The position numbers and the translations under genes are program-made. Of a stretch of 64,000 bases of DNA, positions 33,983-46,512 are shown piece after piece. Under the pieces are notes generated by a model. That model made no database searches, was not told where the DNA came from, and saw only the letters and a program-made list of their open reading frames with translations. Origin of the DNA: Calonectria ilicicola. Its lineage: Eukaryota > Ascomycota > Sordariomycetes > Hypocreales > Nectriaceae. The stretch is from contig CP085827.1 in assembly GCA_020809705.1 (NCBI GenBank), positions 4,340,001 to 4,404,000 on the forward strand, given 5' to 3'. The first letter of the stretch is position 1, and every line of letters starts with the position of its first letter.

Positions 33983-33991
33983 TTGGGGTTT
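33983..33991. repeat. Right target-site duplication of the TIR element
   Basis: TTGGGGTTT directly after the terminal AACGCC of the right inverted repeat. Confidence 0.75.
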
Positions 33992-34194
33992 GGCATCCTG
34001 GCTGGAAACCCTGGCCAGAACTTGGCTGGTTTGGGACTGATTATGGTGTAGAGGGAGGGGACTTTTCCCATGATGAACTTGATGGCACGGGTGACCCCTG
34101 GGATTATACCGGTGAAGGGAAAGATTTGCAAGGACCCACGTGGCGAGCTGCAATCAACTTTTGGCACCAAGTCGCGAGAGGGGGGGGTCAACAT

Positions 34195-37100
34195 GGACTA
34201 CAGCTACAGGCGTGAAGAGTATTTCACCGAGGATGAAAATTTGGATGCATCGCGTTCTAGCACGTTGCTGGCGATGTTGAGACAAAAAGAGGGCCGTGTC
34301 TCCACTGGTCAAGAGCCGAGACAGGGACATGGGCCGTCAGCAGCTGGGTCCGACGCAAGGGAAAAAGAAAACGCGGGGAAAAGCAATGAGCATTTCTTCA
34401 CCTCCAACATGACAACTGACAAAGATCTCTATCGGGCCATGACCGCGAAAAAAAAGTAAAAAAGATGGCGTGGTACCACCCACACTGCCTGTACCTCGTA
34501 GGGAAGACAGCCAATTGCACAGAGTACATCACAAGACCAAACGCCACCGCAAGCACAGCCATCCTGGAAGGACGACATGATTGTCAGCAGTCCATGCCAT
34601 GACCTTGCCCTGGCCCGGTCGGTGGGGCGGCGATCTGTCACTTTCACGGACATGCTTGGACACCTAGGTTCAGGTTATAGGTGGTTGCATTTCACAGACG
34701 ACGTGCTTGTGAAGATGATGATAATTTTGGCACGACATAGTTGTTGCTATTATCGTCGCCGCTACCCGACTCATGTACGGCATTGTGAAATTCGTGCTCG
34801 TGGCCCGTTGTACAGCTATTTGGGCTTGTCTCAGGTTGCAAAAAAGCAGCGACGGCGTTCATTTATTTTCGTGAAGTGGGTCAGATCAGATGCGCGGCGT
34901 GGACGCGGTGCTGTGCAGGAGTAGCTCTTTAGTCCCATCTACTGGTACGGACGTCATCTATCCCTTATTTTTTTTTATTACCCTTTCCCCTGCAGGGATA
35001 AGTTGGATTTTTTTTAGGAAGAGGTTTGACTCGGTATATGTTGTTGCAGCAACTATGACACATTCTACTCCATATTCGTCTGCTATTCCCGGATCTCCAC
35101 CATGGCTGGCCAAAGTCGACTGGTGGGCGCCGGTGATGCTCTTGGCGATCCCTCATCTTGCACCCCGTTATTCGTCAAGAGCTTGGCAACCTGGGGAGCC
35201 AAGCAACCCACAATCATCCACTCGCGGGGGGACGGGCTTTGAAGCTACATCACGTGCTAAAAGTGAGGCACTTTTGAAAGAGATCTGCTCAACTATACAT
35301 TCACGTGATCAGATAGAGCAAAAGGAGCATCGAGTCACGTCGAGAGAGTCAGACGTCCGAGACATCATCGTCACTGTTGTGGCCAATGTTGACAGCCAGC
35401 ACCCACACCAAAATAGAAGGACGTAATTTTGTCAGAAATGGTACGGTGGATACTGGTGGATTCAGATGCACATCTTTACTTTTGCATTTTGACAGCGTGC
35501 CGTGTGAACCGACTTGTAACTGACATGACTGACTGTCAACGAAAAGGAGCAGCTCGCATGGACCAGCAGGTCTTCCAGAAGGCTGGAAGAAAAAAAAGCA
35601 ACGCTAATGGGTTGATGGAAGCCGCCATGCAGGCGAGGAAATTGGAAACGATGCATAGCGTGGATGGGCGTGGATGGGCGTTACCAAGCGGCGAGTGCGG
35701 TCTCGCCGTGTCCGTTTTGGCTTCTTGGGTAAGTAAGTAGTAAGTAGAAGTAGCAGAGAATTTGGACCCGCGGCTTCTCTCGCACGTTCCCACGTGTCGG
35801 TGCCTGCGTGACCGTCGCTGTCTCGGGTGTGAGGTCGACAGGAGACGCCAAGGGCGGTTCTGCGATCAGTCCGTCTCAGCGGGATATTATGGCTTTTCAT
35901 GCGGCGCTGCCCGCTCGGACGAATAGCTACGGACAAAACCCTCGACGCAAAAAACGGGAGCTAGATAGCGCATGTCGATCATCGGATGGCGGGCTTTAAG
36001 GAGGCAATTGAGCAGTGATCTGCGTCGAGATAGAGAAACACACTTGGATCGAGCACCTCGGCGTGTTTCCTGCATGCGTGACCAAACCCGGGCGGCTGCG
36101 GATGGTGAGACGAGAAAGCAGAAAGAACCCCATCAAAAGCTGGTAGTCTGTAGATGAGAGCGTAAGGGCGAGAGCTAGCTGTAACGAAGGTGAGATGAAC
36201 TGGGGAGCCCTTGACCCTCCCCGGATTAGCCCAGCCTTCAAGGGCCCCTGACCCCGGCCAAGTATTGTGGGCTAGGGCTGGAGAGGAAATGCTTTCGGAG
36301 GGCTGATGTTAATGCTCCCCACACTTGGCCACCATTCCCCTTTCATCGCCAGACTACCACACCTTTTGGCTCGCATCAAGCATCATTGTGCTAGGCGACA
36401 ATGGCTTTGTTCCGGCAATCGCTTGCTGGCCGTTCTGCTCTCCCGGTACGTTACTATTGCCTGCGCTCGGCCAAATCCACATTCCCCTTGTTGTTAGTGG
36501 CCATGCTGCCGTTGCTGCTAAAACACCGCTAGGTGCATGGTTCATTGCCATGTCAGTGCGGCCTTACAGCAGCCATCCCTGCAACGCGAGCTCCGGGATG
36601 ATCCCTTCGATGCACAATGAAGATGACGGCCGACTCGACCACCAGCTCTTGCCTCTGGCCGGACGCCCTCAGCTCGCAGGCCGAGCCACGCCCCTTGTTG
36701 GCACACAACCAGCGCACGCAACTGGCCTATCCGCTTCTGGCTTGTTGGTAATGCTGCACCTTTCCCAACGCTTGCAGGTCCATCGCTCACTCGCAGGCTG
36801 TCCCTGTTGGCTGCTGCAGCGATGCAAGCGCGGGATGCTGTTGTGTGCGGACATTCGGGGGCCATGGAATACTTGGCCAAGTGGTTGTGTAATTTACATC
36901 AATTCTCTCATCCGCATCTTTTTTTCTCTTTTTTCTTCTCTCTCTGCCAATTCTTGCTCTTCGACTCTCCCAGACCACCGTCTGTTGCAGCCTTATTGTC
37001 TCCAGTTCGCACCGACCACTGATCGCTGGAACATGGACTAAACCCACCACGTTGGAACGGCGCCTTGATCTCACGTCGCCCATCCCATTGCTCCGGCGCG

Positions 37101-37746
37101 TCCATTGCCCACACCGTGCGTGCGGCCCCAGCTTAGTATCCTTGACCAGACGCCCTCCTCCAGGGCCCCTGGTAGCTTCTTGACGGCATCTACACGCTAG
37201 ACGGCTCAAAATCGTTTCCCTTTGGTACCCTCCCGAAAGGGCACACCCTCCTCTCATCTACACCTATTCGGGACAGCGCCCGGGCTCACTTCCTCTGCTT
37301 GGGCAGCCATGTTGATGGGCTTTATTTGAATCCGGCCGCCCCCTCCCCGTTGATCCTCGTCATACCCTCCATGGCTGTTCCTGGTCACCCATCTTTTATC
37401 AACCGCGCTTCACTCTCTTGACGAGGGCCAATCGCCATCTATTGTTCTCTTCACCCGTCTTGCTTTGTTTCGCATCCACATCTAGCCACGGTCAAGCTCC
37501 CGAGGATTCCGTATTTTATTCTGCGCCTTACCCGCCTTCTCTTACGCCTGTCCCACCATCGGTCTCGTCAACTATCGACGCCTGGTATAAGCTTCCACAC
37601 AACCACCGGGCATTGGCCCAAACTCGACACACTGTCCATCAATATCGACGAGATATGCCTGTATTCTATTAACGATTATACGCCTCTCCTCGACAACTCG
37701 ACAGTTGTTTGCCTCTCTCACGGTTGATTTCGACAACATCTTTGCC
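34195..37746. other. Intergenic DNA upstream of the GPCR gene
   Basis: 3.5 kb without a supported gene. Frames of 129-238 codons (34070-34459, 34890-35426, 36325-37041, all +) lack domains and clear codon bias. From about 36900 on the plus strand is increasingly pyrimidine-rich (TTTTTTTCTC, CTCTCTC), fitting a long promoter and 5' UTR of the GPCR gene. Confidence 0.5.
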
Positions 37747-39192
37747 ATGGATTCCAACGAGCACCTCACCACGGAGCAGCTTGATGCCCTCAGCATCATT
37801 GAACGTATCTGCTCCGTCTTCTCATTGTTAGGATCTCTCTTTGTCATCGCCACATTCATCGCTTCCAAGTCTTTCCACAAGCCAATTAACCGTCTCGTCT
37901 TCTACGCTTCGTTTGGAAACATGATGACCAATGTGGGCACGCTGATATCAAGACAATACATTGGCTCCGTTGACTCGGTGGGCTGTCAATTTCAGGGTTT
38001 CTTGATTCAAATGTACGACCAATGTCAAGTTTAGTTGATCTTTTGCTGACAAAATTGCAGGTTCATGCCCGCTGATGCCTTCTGGACGCTTGCCATGGCC
38101 ATCAATGTGTACTTGACCTTTTACTTCAAATACGATGCTCGTGCCCTGCGTAGGCTGGAGATTCCCTACCTCGTTGCCTGCTATGGCGTTCCTTTCATAC
38201 CAGCCTTTGTCTACATCTTTGTCAGGAACGAGAAGGGCCACCGAGTGTATGGCGACGCTACATTGTGGTGCTGGGTTTCTGCTGAATGGGATATCTGGCG
38301 CATCATCACCTTTTACGGTCCTGTCTGGTAAGCAGAATGGCTGTCAAGTCTGAGACTTTGACTAACAAAAATTAGGGTTGTTATTCTCATCACCTCCTTC
38401 ATCTATATTCGCTGCGGCCAGACCATCTATCGTAAGCGAAAAGAGCTCAAGTACTTCAACTCTTCAGACCATGATATGTCTTGTATTGGCGATGCCATTA
38501 CAACGCTGAAGACCACTGAGGTGATGGTGACTTCCGAGGTTTTCGACAACAAGGCCATTCCGATGCAATCCCTGAACCGCCAGGGCGCTACTGATCACTC
38601 AGCCCCTCAAAACGAAGCTTATTCTGTCACAATTTCTGCCGATGCTAACTCTGCTGATATTGCCGATGTTAATATTCCTATCGAGGCACAGACCACAAAT
38701 GAGCCTGCGCGGGGAGGACTGAGGCGGCAAAATACCGTTGTCAACCCGCTGCGAAGAGAACACCGACACAACAATGCTGCCTGGTCATACACCAAGTGCG
38801 CTATTCTTTTCTTTACCGCCATTCTCATCACCTGGATTCCCTCGAGTGCGAACCGAGTGTACTCGGTACTACACACCAAGTCATCATCGATACCACTGGA
38901 ATTCATGAGCGCCTGCGTGCTGCCTCTGCAAGGCTTTTGGAACGCAGTCATCTACACAGTGACTTCATGGAGCGCTGTTAAGAACCTCGCCACAGACCTG
39001 CGCATGGGACGCCGACCTGACGTGACGGAGCTTGTGGGAGGAATGACGGGTGACGACGCCACTCACAGCCACCGACGCAACCTGAGTGGACTCCGAGCCG
39101 TTACTCGGTCCGGGAAGCCATCCTACGAGACGGAGAGCACGACTGAGCTGGCCGGCAGCCGACCGACGTCGGATATTGGCCATGCTGTTTAA
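37747..39192 (+). CDS. cAMP-receptor-like G protein-coupled receptor
   Basis: Seven-transmembrane receptor of the Dicty_CAR-like family (Neurospora GPR-1/2/3 and Trichoderma Gpr1 group), at the plasma membrane and expected to signal through heterotrimeric G proteins and cAMP. Three exons: 37747-38012, 38061-38327 and 38376-39192, all phase-2 junctions, giving 449 aa. TM1 is in FSLLGSLFVIATFIA, followed by the family-typical KPINRLVFYASFGNMMTNVGTLISR and CQFQGFLIQMFMPADAFWTLAMAINVYLTF; an extracellular WCW follows TM4. After TM5 (VVILITSFIYIRC) comes a cytoplasmic loop of about 130 residues, then TM6 (AILFFTAILITWIPSSANRVY) and TM7 (LPLQGFWNAVIYTVTSW). The tail is Ser/Thr-rich. Ligand unknown. 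Confidence 0.95.
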
Positions 39193-42100
39193 TACCTACC
39201 ACACTCATTAATGGGTGGGCAGTGCCCACAATAATGTCTTTTTTTGTTTTTATTTTACCCCATTTCTTTTGTCATTTTAAGACGAGCGATGACTTGACAG
39301 TGATTCAAGTTGGGCGGTTTGTTGTTTGCACTTGTACAAGAGATGGATACCCCCTAGGTTGGTGATAAGCAAGGAGTTTTGTTGGGAAGGCCCCATTTGA
39401 AATGAGATTTGTTTCTTTTTTCACTTCTTTGACTGGGAATGTCATGGAGATTCCTGTGGAGCAGGAGGCAGGCATAATGTGTATCAAAAAAAAAAAATCT
39501 TGTATGTAGCGATATGAGCGAATTCTGAGATGGGCTCTGTCAAATTCTGAAAAGTTCCTCTACACTATCTGCTGTGCCCCCCCTGCTGTGCCCTGCAACC
39601 TGTGACCATGACTTGGTTTTCTTGGCGGCGATGAAGATGTCCACGTCACTTGTATTTTACGCTTTCGGTCTTTGATCCTCCGTCCTCCACCTACTGGCAC
39701 CATCTGCCCTCATTCAACTGCCGCCGCGGGCGTTCAATTCACGCACCTCCTCTTTTTTCCCCTCCGCGGTTATGTTTGAGCAGTAGCCGATGGTTCCGCA
39801 GACGCCAAGACCAGCGGAATGCCAAGATGTCGAAATAAGGGTTCTGGGCTCGTGCCATGTTGAGTGAGAGAGCGAGAGAGAGGGGGGGTGGTAGTAACCC
39901 GGCCGCGTGCTGACCCAAGCAAGCCATGGCACACACCACCATCCAATCTCAAAAATTAAACCAAGACGCTTGATGAGTAAATAACAAATAAACATGAAGC
40001 TAACTAATATAACATTTCCCCCCTTCGTTTGTTTATTTACAACTATTGTTCATTTTAATGTGATTTCTCTTCCAAGTAGCAGCCTGCATACTCGGGGTCC
40101 ATGTGCCGTTATCCATTTCATGATCCAGGCCCCAGGCCCGCCGCCGCCGCCTCTCTCCCCTTGGTCAAAGTCAACCACGCGTTGAGCAGGGGGAGTGGCT
40201 GTGCGTGCAGCAGCGTTAAACGAGGGGGGGGTACGGTCCCAGCGTGGGCTGGCGCTCACATGAGGCGCCTCCGGTCCACTGGTCCGGGGAGAGGGGACGC
40301 CGGCTGTGGGCTACCACGCGGCTATTTGAGCCCAAAAAAAACTGTTGCAAGATGAGATTAGATGAAGTTAACGGTGACTAGTCGGTAGTGGCTTGCGTGG
40401 GTTTATTTATTTTTCCACCGATGGGCTTTCCCTCCGTCGTGGACGGCTGCAGTTGGCCAACTCGCCGTTGTTATTTCTTGCTTTTTTAAAATTATTTACC
40501 CATGGCAGAGGCATGGCCGTTGTAGATTCCAGGGGATGGGAGGGGAGGGGGAGGGGGAGCATGTACTGTAACTCCACTGGGCCAGAACAGCAAAATCTGG
40601 GGGACAGAAATCTGGGGTCTTGCTTTTTTGCGGGCCCAATTTTCCTTCTTTGTCGTGCGATGCGATGCCAGATTTGAGATTTGAGATTTCAGATCTCAAG
40701 ATTGAGAGAGTCTGCTGTTTTTTGTTTTTCCATTATCTGTTATTATTATTTTCATGATCATGATTGTTTTTTTTTTGGCCCTCTTTTTTTTTTCCTCCTC
40801 CATCTTCTTCTGGGCTACCAGCCACCTCTCTCATCGGCTTCCCCCCCCTTCAATTTCGCATAGCGCTTATCTGGACGTCCGCGGATACAGATGGTGTCTT
40901 GACTAGCACCAGGCCCAAAAAGAGGACGAAAGGATGCTTGGCCTTGACCGCCACTGCGCCCACATCACCGGCGACCTGGGCTTGACTTGCTGCCAGCTAG
41001 CCCAGACGAGCAACTGGTCATTCTTCTTTTATGCTCTTGATGGAAAGGGACGCAGAGTCGTATTCACCACCCCTCACAGGGTCCTGTCGTATCCACTTTG
41101 ATACAGCCATGGCCCCATCACATCGGTCCCATGTCTTAAATCCTGTACATAACCACATAACCTTGATTCTGCCTGTACATCTGTTGTTATCTAGTGATCA
41201 CTTGCCCGATGCTAAATCTACAATCCCGTTTTCCTTTTTTCCTAGTTTCCGGCGCTTGTGGAAATGTGCCATGGCCATGGCCTGATCCGACCTCGAGACC
41301 CTGAGGCTTGCACCGCAGGGATGTACCTCGGCGACCATGGAGGAAACAGGGTGTGCGTGTGCGTGTGTGCGCGCATGTGTGCAAGTGTGTGAGTGTGAGT
41401 GAAGCGCGAGGGTCTCGACTGCAAACATGGCGCCATACCGTTGCGGGGAACGGCCCACGGTTCGCTTCAGAACCACCTCCGCCGCACTCGGTCCGTGATG
41501 GCTCTCGATTATTTTTGCTGCTTACAGAGCAAATGCCCATTTCGGATGAAAGGCCAAGCCCCGTAGCCCCCCCAGGATGCTGCTAGTCAAAGATGGTGAA
41601 CTGAAATGGAAAGCCTCGCCCTCAGCTCCCAGCCCAATTGCCCATTTCAAAAATAGAAGAATTCGTCCCCTGTCATCTCGTCTTTTCCGGTTTCACCTTT
41701 TGCGGAGTGGCTGTTTTGGCCCCAGCCGCGAGCACAGATCAGGAGTTGGGACGCTTTGGCGCTATATACAATACAACTACTCTACTTTTCCCTATCATAT
41801 TCTTGACTGCCTGGTGAAAAAAGAAAATATAAATAAAAAAAACCTAAATAAATAAAACATATGATTTTATTCTTCTAGGTATTATTTATTTATTTTTAAA
41901 TATCAATTTCGTGCTTTTGGGCGGTCAAGTTCTGCAGTGCTTCATTGGAAAATGTCACTGGGGCACAATCTTTCAAGGGGGTGTATTGTACTCGCCCCCC
42001 CTTCTAACGCTCCATCCATTTGACGGGCTTCGATGCTAACGATGAGCTGTCCAAAGGCAGATGCGCTAGAGCAAACGGCTTATCGACCCCTCGAGAGCTT

Positions 42101-42492
42101 CTGGCAGCTAGTCCCTAACCTTAGTGGGTAAGCAATTTCGCCGAATGGCCCTGTTGCGCCTCATACACTGGCCCCAAGCTAGCCAACTGACAGCCTCGCT
42201 TGCACGTAGCCCAATCATCAAGGTTCATCACGGTTGCTCTAGCGGGCCAGGCTGTTATCGAGTATGGCTGATACCATTCGCCCATGCTATCTGGGGTATA
42301 TTGAAAGAAGTTACAGACTCAACTCCAGCCGTATCGTCGTGAGGTGGAAAAACCAATCAAGCATTCCCGTAGTAGGTAGAATAACCCTTTAACCTTGATA
42401 ACCATAACCCCAATGCAATCTGTGTTGCGTTCCCGTTTTCCCCAGTACCAAAAACCAACCCCATCCCAGTCGTAAATCCTTGGTATCTCATA
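39193..42492. other. 3.3-kb convergent intergenic region without a gene
   Basis: Lies between the 3' ends of the GPCR gene and the methyltransferase-like gene. It holds A/T-runs at about 39484-39497 and 40766-40793, a (GT)n-like tract at 41351-41401 and an AT-rich block at about 41818-41900. No coding frame is supported on either strand. Confidence 0.55.
41351..41401. repeat. Imperfect (GT)n tract
   Basis: About 50 bases of alternating GT/GC purine-pyrimidine sequence (GTGTGCGTGTGCG...), able to adopt Z-DNA in principle. Confidence 0.8.
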
Positions 42493-44355
42493 TTAGTTCG
42501 CCCTAACGCCCTTTATAATTCTATATTCCCAGCAAGTCTTTAATTCCAAACATTCTCTGATGCATTCTTCGTCCTGCCACCACCACTTGTTTGGCATTAC
42601 GAATGGGCTCACAAACGAGCCCCAGACCTCCATCCAGAGAGACCTTCCAATATAGCTCCGAATCTCGGCTCGGATTTCCTTTTCAGTATCGGCGGGATTC
42701 TTGTCGACGAATGGGTCGTCGTCGTATTGCCCGTGTCGCACACTCTCCGGGAGCGCGCAGAAAATAGTGGTTGAGAGGGTACTCCCGAGTCCGCGCAGGT
42801 TTGCCGTCAGCATCCAGCCGGGAAATAGTTTGCTCGGTCCCGTTTTTCTCAAGTAGCCGAACTCGCCTCTAAAGTTGGGCAGCAGGTGCTTGTCAAACCA
42901 TGCCCGCATCACCGGCCCGAGTGTTTCTTCGCATGGCAGTGGATCAATTAGCGTTAGCTGCAGGCAGCCGCCGGGCTTCAGAGACTTGCGAATATTGCCC
43001 AAAACAACCGGAATGTGGACCGACGAGAAGAGAGCCGGCATGATAAGCGAATAGACTGTTTCAAACTTCTGTGAAAGCGGGAGTGCAGAGGCCGATGCCG
43101 AGAGGGTCAAGGCCGGGTGGACGTTTGGAATACTTTCGGAGTGAAGTGGCAGAGGTGATAGGTGATGAATCTCCTGGTTTGGATAAAAGGCTGCAATATA
43201 CGAAGTTATTGCTAGAGAAAGAGAGAAGAAAAGGAGTCAGCAAAACGCAAAATTGAGGTAAACAGAAGCAAACTTACTTTGAGATTCAAAAAGGACTAAA
43301 ATCTTTTGCATTTCTAGAGATGTGTCGGCAGGATTGAAAATCATTCGCTGCGGGTCTCTTTCGAGGTTGTGAACCGCTGAGAGCATTGTCAAAGTCTTTT
43401 CAAGCTCAATATCCTCGGAACATGAGGTGGCAGGATGCTTCCAAAGCTGTCTCAAACGCGACAATGTGAATTCGTCGCTGGCGGCAGCCATATCCCGAAC
43501 CCTTGTGTGAAGCATGTGAAAATCACCGTCAATGGGAACGTGATCGCTCGCCTGGTGTGTTTCTAGGATGGCGTCTTCTGGTGCAATCTCATTCTCTAGA
43601 CGATCCCATTCTTCCGGAGGGCGCCAGGAATCAAGATTATTTGGCTTGAAGGCCATGTTCATCGGGGCCGTTGGCTGGGACAGGAGCTGGAGGCCTGGGA
43701 TCAACGCGACTGGCTGGTCGGATCCGAAAAGGGGCAAAGAAGTTATATTCCTGAAGCTTGTTAGATGGGCTCTGGACGCCTGGGGAGCAGCATACTCTAC
43801 AGAAAGGGGAGAACTGGGTGGAGTAAGCGGTTGATGAATGTCGCGCTCAGAGGAAATGCAGACTTCTGAGATGACGTCTTGTTCGCCATACGATAATCGC
43901 GGTTGCCAGGAGACCTCAGTACGCTTAGTGACATAGGAGGATGGCCCCAGGGTTTGAATCACTTGGGATGTCTCGGAGTCTGACTGGCTGGTTTTCTGGG
44001 CATGGACCCGATTCGAGTAGATTGAAGATGAATCACGCAGGTGAATCGGTCCGGTGCTGCCTCGAATAGAGCGAATTGACATGGGCGATCGCGACGACGA
44101 AAAGCTGGGTGTGAGCAGGCCAGACGAGAGGACCGCTCTGGCCTTGGAGCTTACTTTGTCTCTTTGCCTGAGAGCACGGGATCGCAGGAAGCCGAATGGA
44201 GTGTCCTTGGAGGATCGCGAGCTTTTAGTGGACACGGAAAACCGTGAGCTAATGGACTTTTCGTTGCCATGGATGCTTTCGCGCTTATTTTCCTTTTTGG
44301 CGCGACGTTCGCCAACCAGTTCTTTGTTGGGATCTGTCCAGATAACGTCGAACAT
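42493..44355 (-). CDS. Disordered protein with a degenerate SAM-methyltransferase domain
   Basis: 598 aa from two exons: 43278-44355 and 42493-43211, with a 66-nt phase-1 intron (GTAAGT, CTCTAG). The start is the first ATG (MFDVIWTDPNKELV); the frame is open 13 codons further up but only with TTG. Residues about 15-200 are Ser/Arg-rich and disordered. From about 345 the protein follows a class I methyltransferase order: KILVLFESQTITSYIAAF in place of motif I, then FETVYSLIMPALFSSVHIP and NIRKSLKPGGCLQLTLIDP (post-motif strand). The glycine-rich GxGxG of motif I is absent, so SAM binding is doubtful. The C-terminus has KWWWQDEECIRECLELKTCWEYRII. It resembles fungal proteins annotated as methyltransferase type 11-like; role unknown. 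Confidence 0.85.
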
Positions 44356-46512
44356 TGCGAAGTTGTGGCGTGTTTCGATGAGCCGAATGGCCAAGTGAGA
44401 TGTTTTTTTTCTTGCTTCGTCTCTCTTAAAATTTATAAATAGCGGCTAAGGAAAAATATGGCAAAGAGTCCCAAAGATAAAAATACTCAATTACGAATGC
44501 GCAGTTGGTACGACGAGTGTGGGTGGGAGAAGGGAGCTGGGCGGGACGGGTGCGAGGCGACGACAAACGGGGGAAAACACAATCAAGTTTGCTCTCCCGC
44601 GAGGCCAGATTGAAGGGGGCTTGGAGGGAGAAGAAAACGACGGGCGTTGGCGACGCCAAAACATTAGCAATACTCATGCTGGGTGCTGGCCACTTGTCGA
44701 GCACCGCCGGGTCACATCAGATGCACCTCAGGCGGGTCAACAGATTGAAGCCTGGCGTGCCGACGAATCGACGAGTAGAGGGATGATGGAATGGGTGCGG
44801 CAGCTCTGGAGAAGAGATATCCAGCATGCCAGTCAATGCCAGAGTCGAAACAAAAACCGGGCGCCCCCGAGTTACAGTGCATAAAAAGAAACGAGCCGAG
44901 CCCCAAAACCACCAACATGTTCCCTGCGAGAGGGCTGCGTAAGTCTAGAATCCACAAGCGTTTTAGCGTGATACAATCAATATTTATGTCGCCGTGGATT
45001 ACAAAAAAACAAAAAAAAGGGTTTAGTTTTATCGTCAATCGGTTACATCTGCTATCGGATGATCGCGAACTCTGGATCTGATCTCATCAAATTTATCCAC
45101 TGCAATGGACCCTTTTTTTTTATTGCCTCGTCAGCAGGCAGGACGCGTCCTCCCCCTCATCATTGCAGCACAAACTCGTGAGCAGCTTGGGTGTGGGGCA
45201 TAAATTGGCTACACAGACGACTCCTTGAGGCCTTCCAAGACTTGCAGCAGGCTTTGGGTGTGATTAAGGCGGGGCGCCCATGAAGGTGGCCGAGACCAGT
45301 GGCCTGTTCTGGTCGCTGGCGTGCAGATGAGGGACCTTTTGTTTTTATGATTTATTACAAGATGAATTTAGTCTATTGTTTCCAATATATTTCTAAAGCC
45401 TTGATATACGCGGTTTTGTAAACACATATCTCGGCGAGGCAACTCGCCTCCAAGTTCAGCCGAGCGCTGCTTGACATGGCAATCTCACCTCAAAGAAAGC
45501 ACCGCGTTTCTCCTTGTAGCTTAATTTTTTTCTCTTCAATTTCAGCTCGTCTCGCGTCGGCACGTCTCACGCACCCATCCCGTCAGCCATGCTCGTGTCC
45601 GCCATCGCGGGGCACAACGCCTCGCTTGCAGGGTCAAGGGCCTGCTGTTGTGTCACCACATCGAGACGCTGGTAAGACTGGTGGCTTTTAGCTTCTTTAC
45701 GCTCATACGTTAAGCCTTAGGAATTGAGGGGTTCAGAAAAAGAAAAAGGACTCAAAATTAAATGAGGGGTTTAATGAGAGTGAAAAAGGGGAGGGAGAAG
45801 TGTTATGAATGAGTTGAATAGAACCTGGTTCGCTGCAACCAGACATAACCAACAGGACCTGCCACAACCCAGCTGTGACAAAACCAATAATCCCACCGGA
45901 CAAGCAACTGCAGATCCACGATCCTGTTAATTTATCCTGTAATTGGATTAGCCTCCATATCCGCCGAGCCGCTGTGTCCCCTGTACGCATCCGTTTAACC
46001 ACGTTGAGAGAGTCCAAGATCTTGGTATGGTAATCCAGCCTTAGATCTTAGTGATGAGTTCATATTGTAGCTTGAAACCTTCCGTGGTTGGTGATTCATC
46101 GCCGCCGCTCACATTCTTTGTCAACGATTCAGAGCAATAAAGCACAAGGCCAGTTGCTCGCCAGCTGTCAGCCAGCTAGTCTACATCACGTTACTCGGCG
46201 GCAACGTGCCTTGGGTGGGAAGAGCAAAATTGCCCTCGCACTACCTCCATCTCGCTTTATTTCTGGCTGCATTAGGTGTCACTTGGAGCGAACCTTTGCC
46301 CTGGGCTCGCTCGTGTTGGTACCATCAGCCCCAATCACCCACCGACTTTCTGGCTCCACCTTTCACAGCTACATTTCTGTTCTACAACTTAATGCATCTC
46401 ACTTTTTTTTTCTTCTCTTCCAATTTTCTGCTCAGTTTAGACTAATTCCTTACGTTGCGCCTTTACATCCACTTGAACGATACTACAAACAGAGTCGCAG
46501 CGTTTAATCACA
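44356..46512. other. Divergent intergenic region
   Basis: 2.2 kb between two divergent starts. It contains T/A-runs at 45112-45121 and 45005-45018 and a pyrimidine-rich stretch at about 46410-46440 just before the purine transporter. No supported gene. Confidence 0.5.

Larger units (their letters stand above)
33463..34194 (-). pseudogene. ORF interrupted by the inverted-repeat element
   Basis: On the minus strand a frame starts at 34194 (MLTPPSRDLVPKV) and runs through FPFTGIIPGVTRAIKFIMGK and FWPGFPARMPNP into the element, where it soon stops. If the element and one copy of its 9-bp duplication are left out, the same frame continues on the far side for 15 codons (NIYRVLDPNVMFSVP) to a TGA at 33463-33465; the lengths add up to a whole number of codons (86). 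The ATG may instead follow a splice acceptor, since an in-frame TAG lies two codons upstream. I do not recognise the product. The frame continuity is suggestive, not proof, of a former gene. Confidence 0.33.

Noticed and set aside
34070..34459. 129-aa plus-strand frame next to the inverted-repeat element
   Set aside because: The minus-strand frame across the insertion site is better supported; the plus-strand frame does not continue across the empty site and has no domain.
36325..37041. 238-aa plus-strand open frame upstream of the GPCR
   Set aside because: No recognisable family; overlaps a long open frame on the other strand and a pyrimidine-rich leader; better explained as GPCR promoter and 5' UTR.
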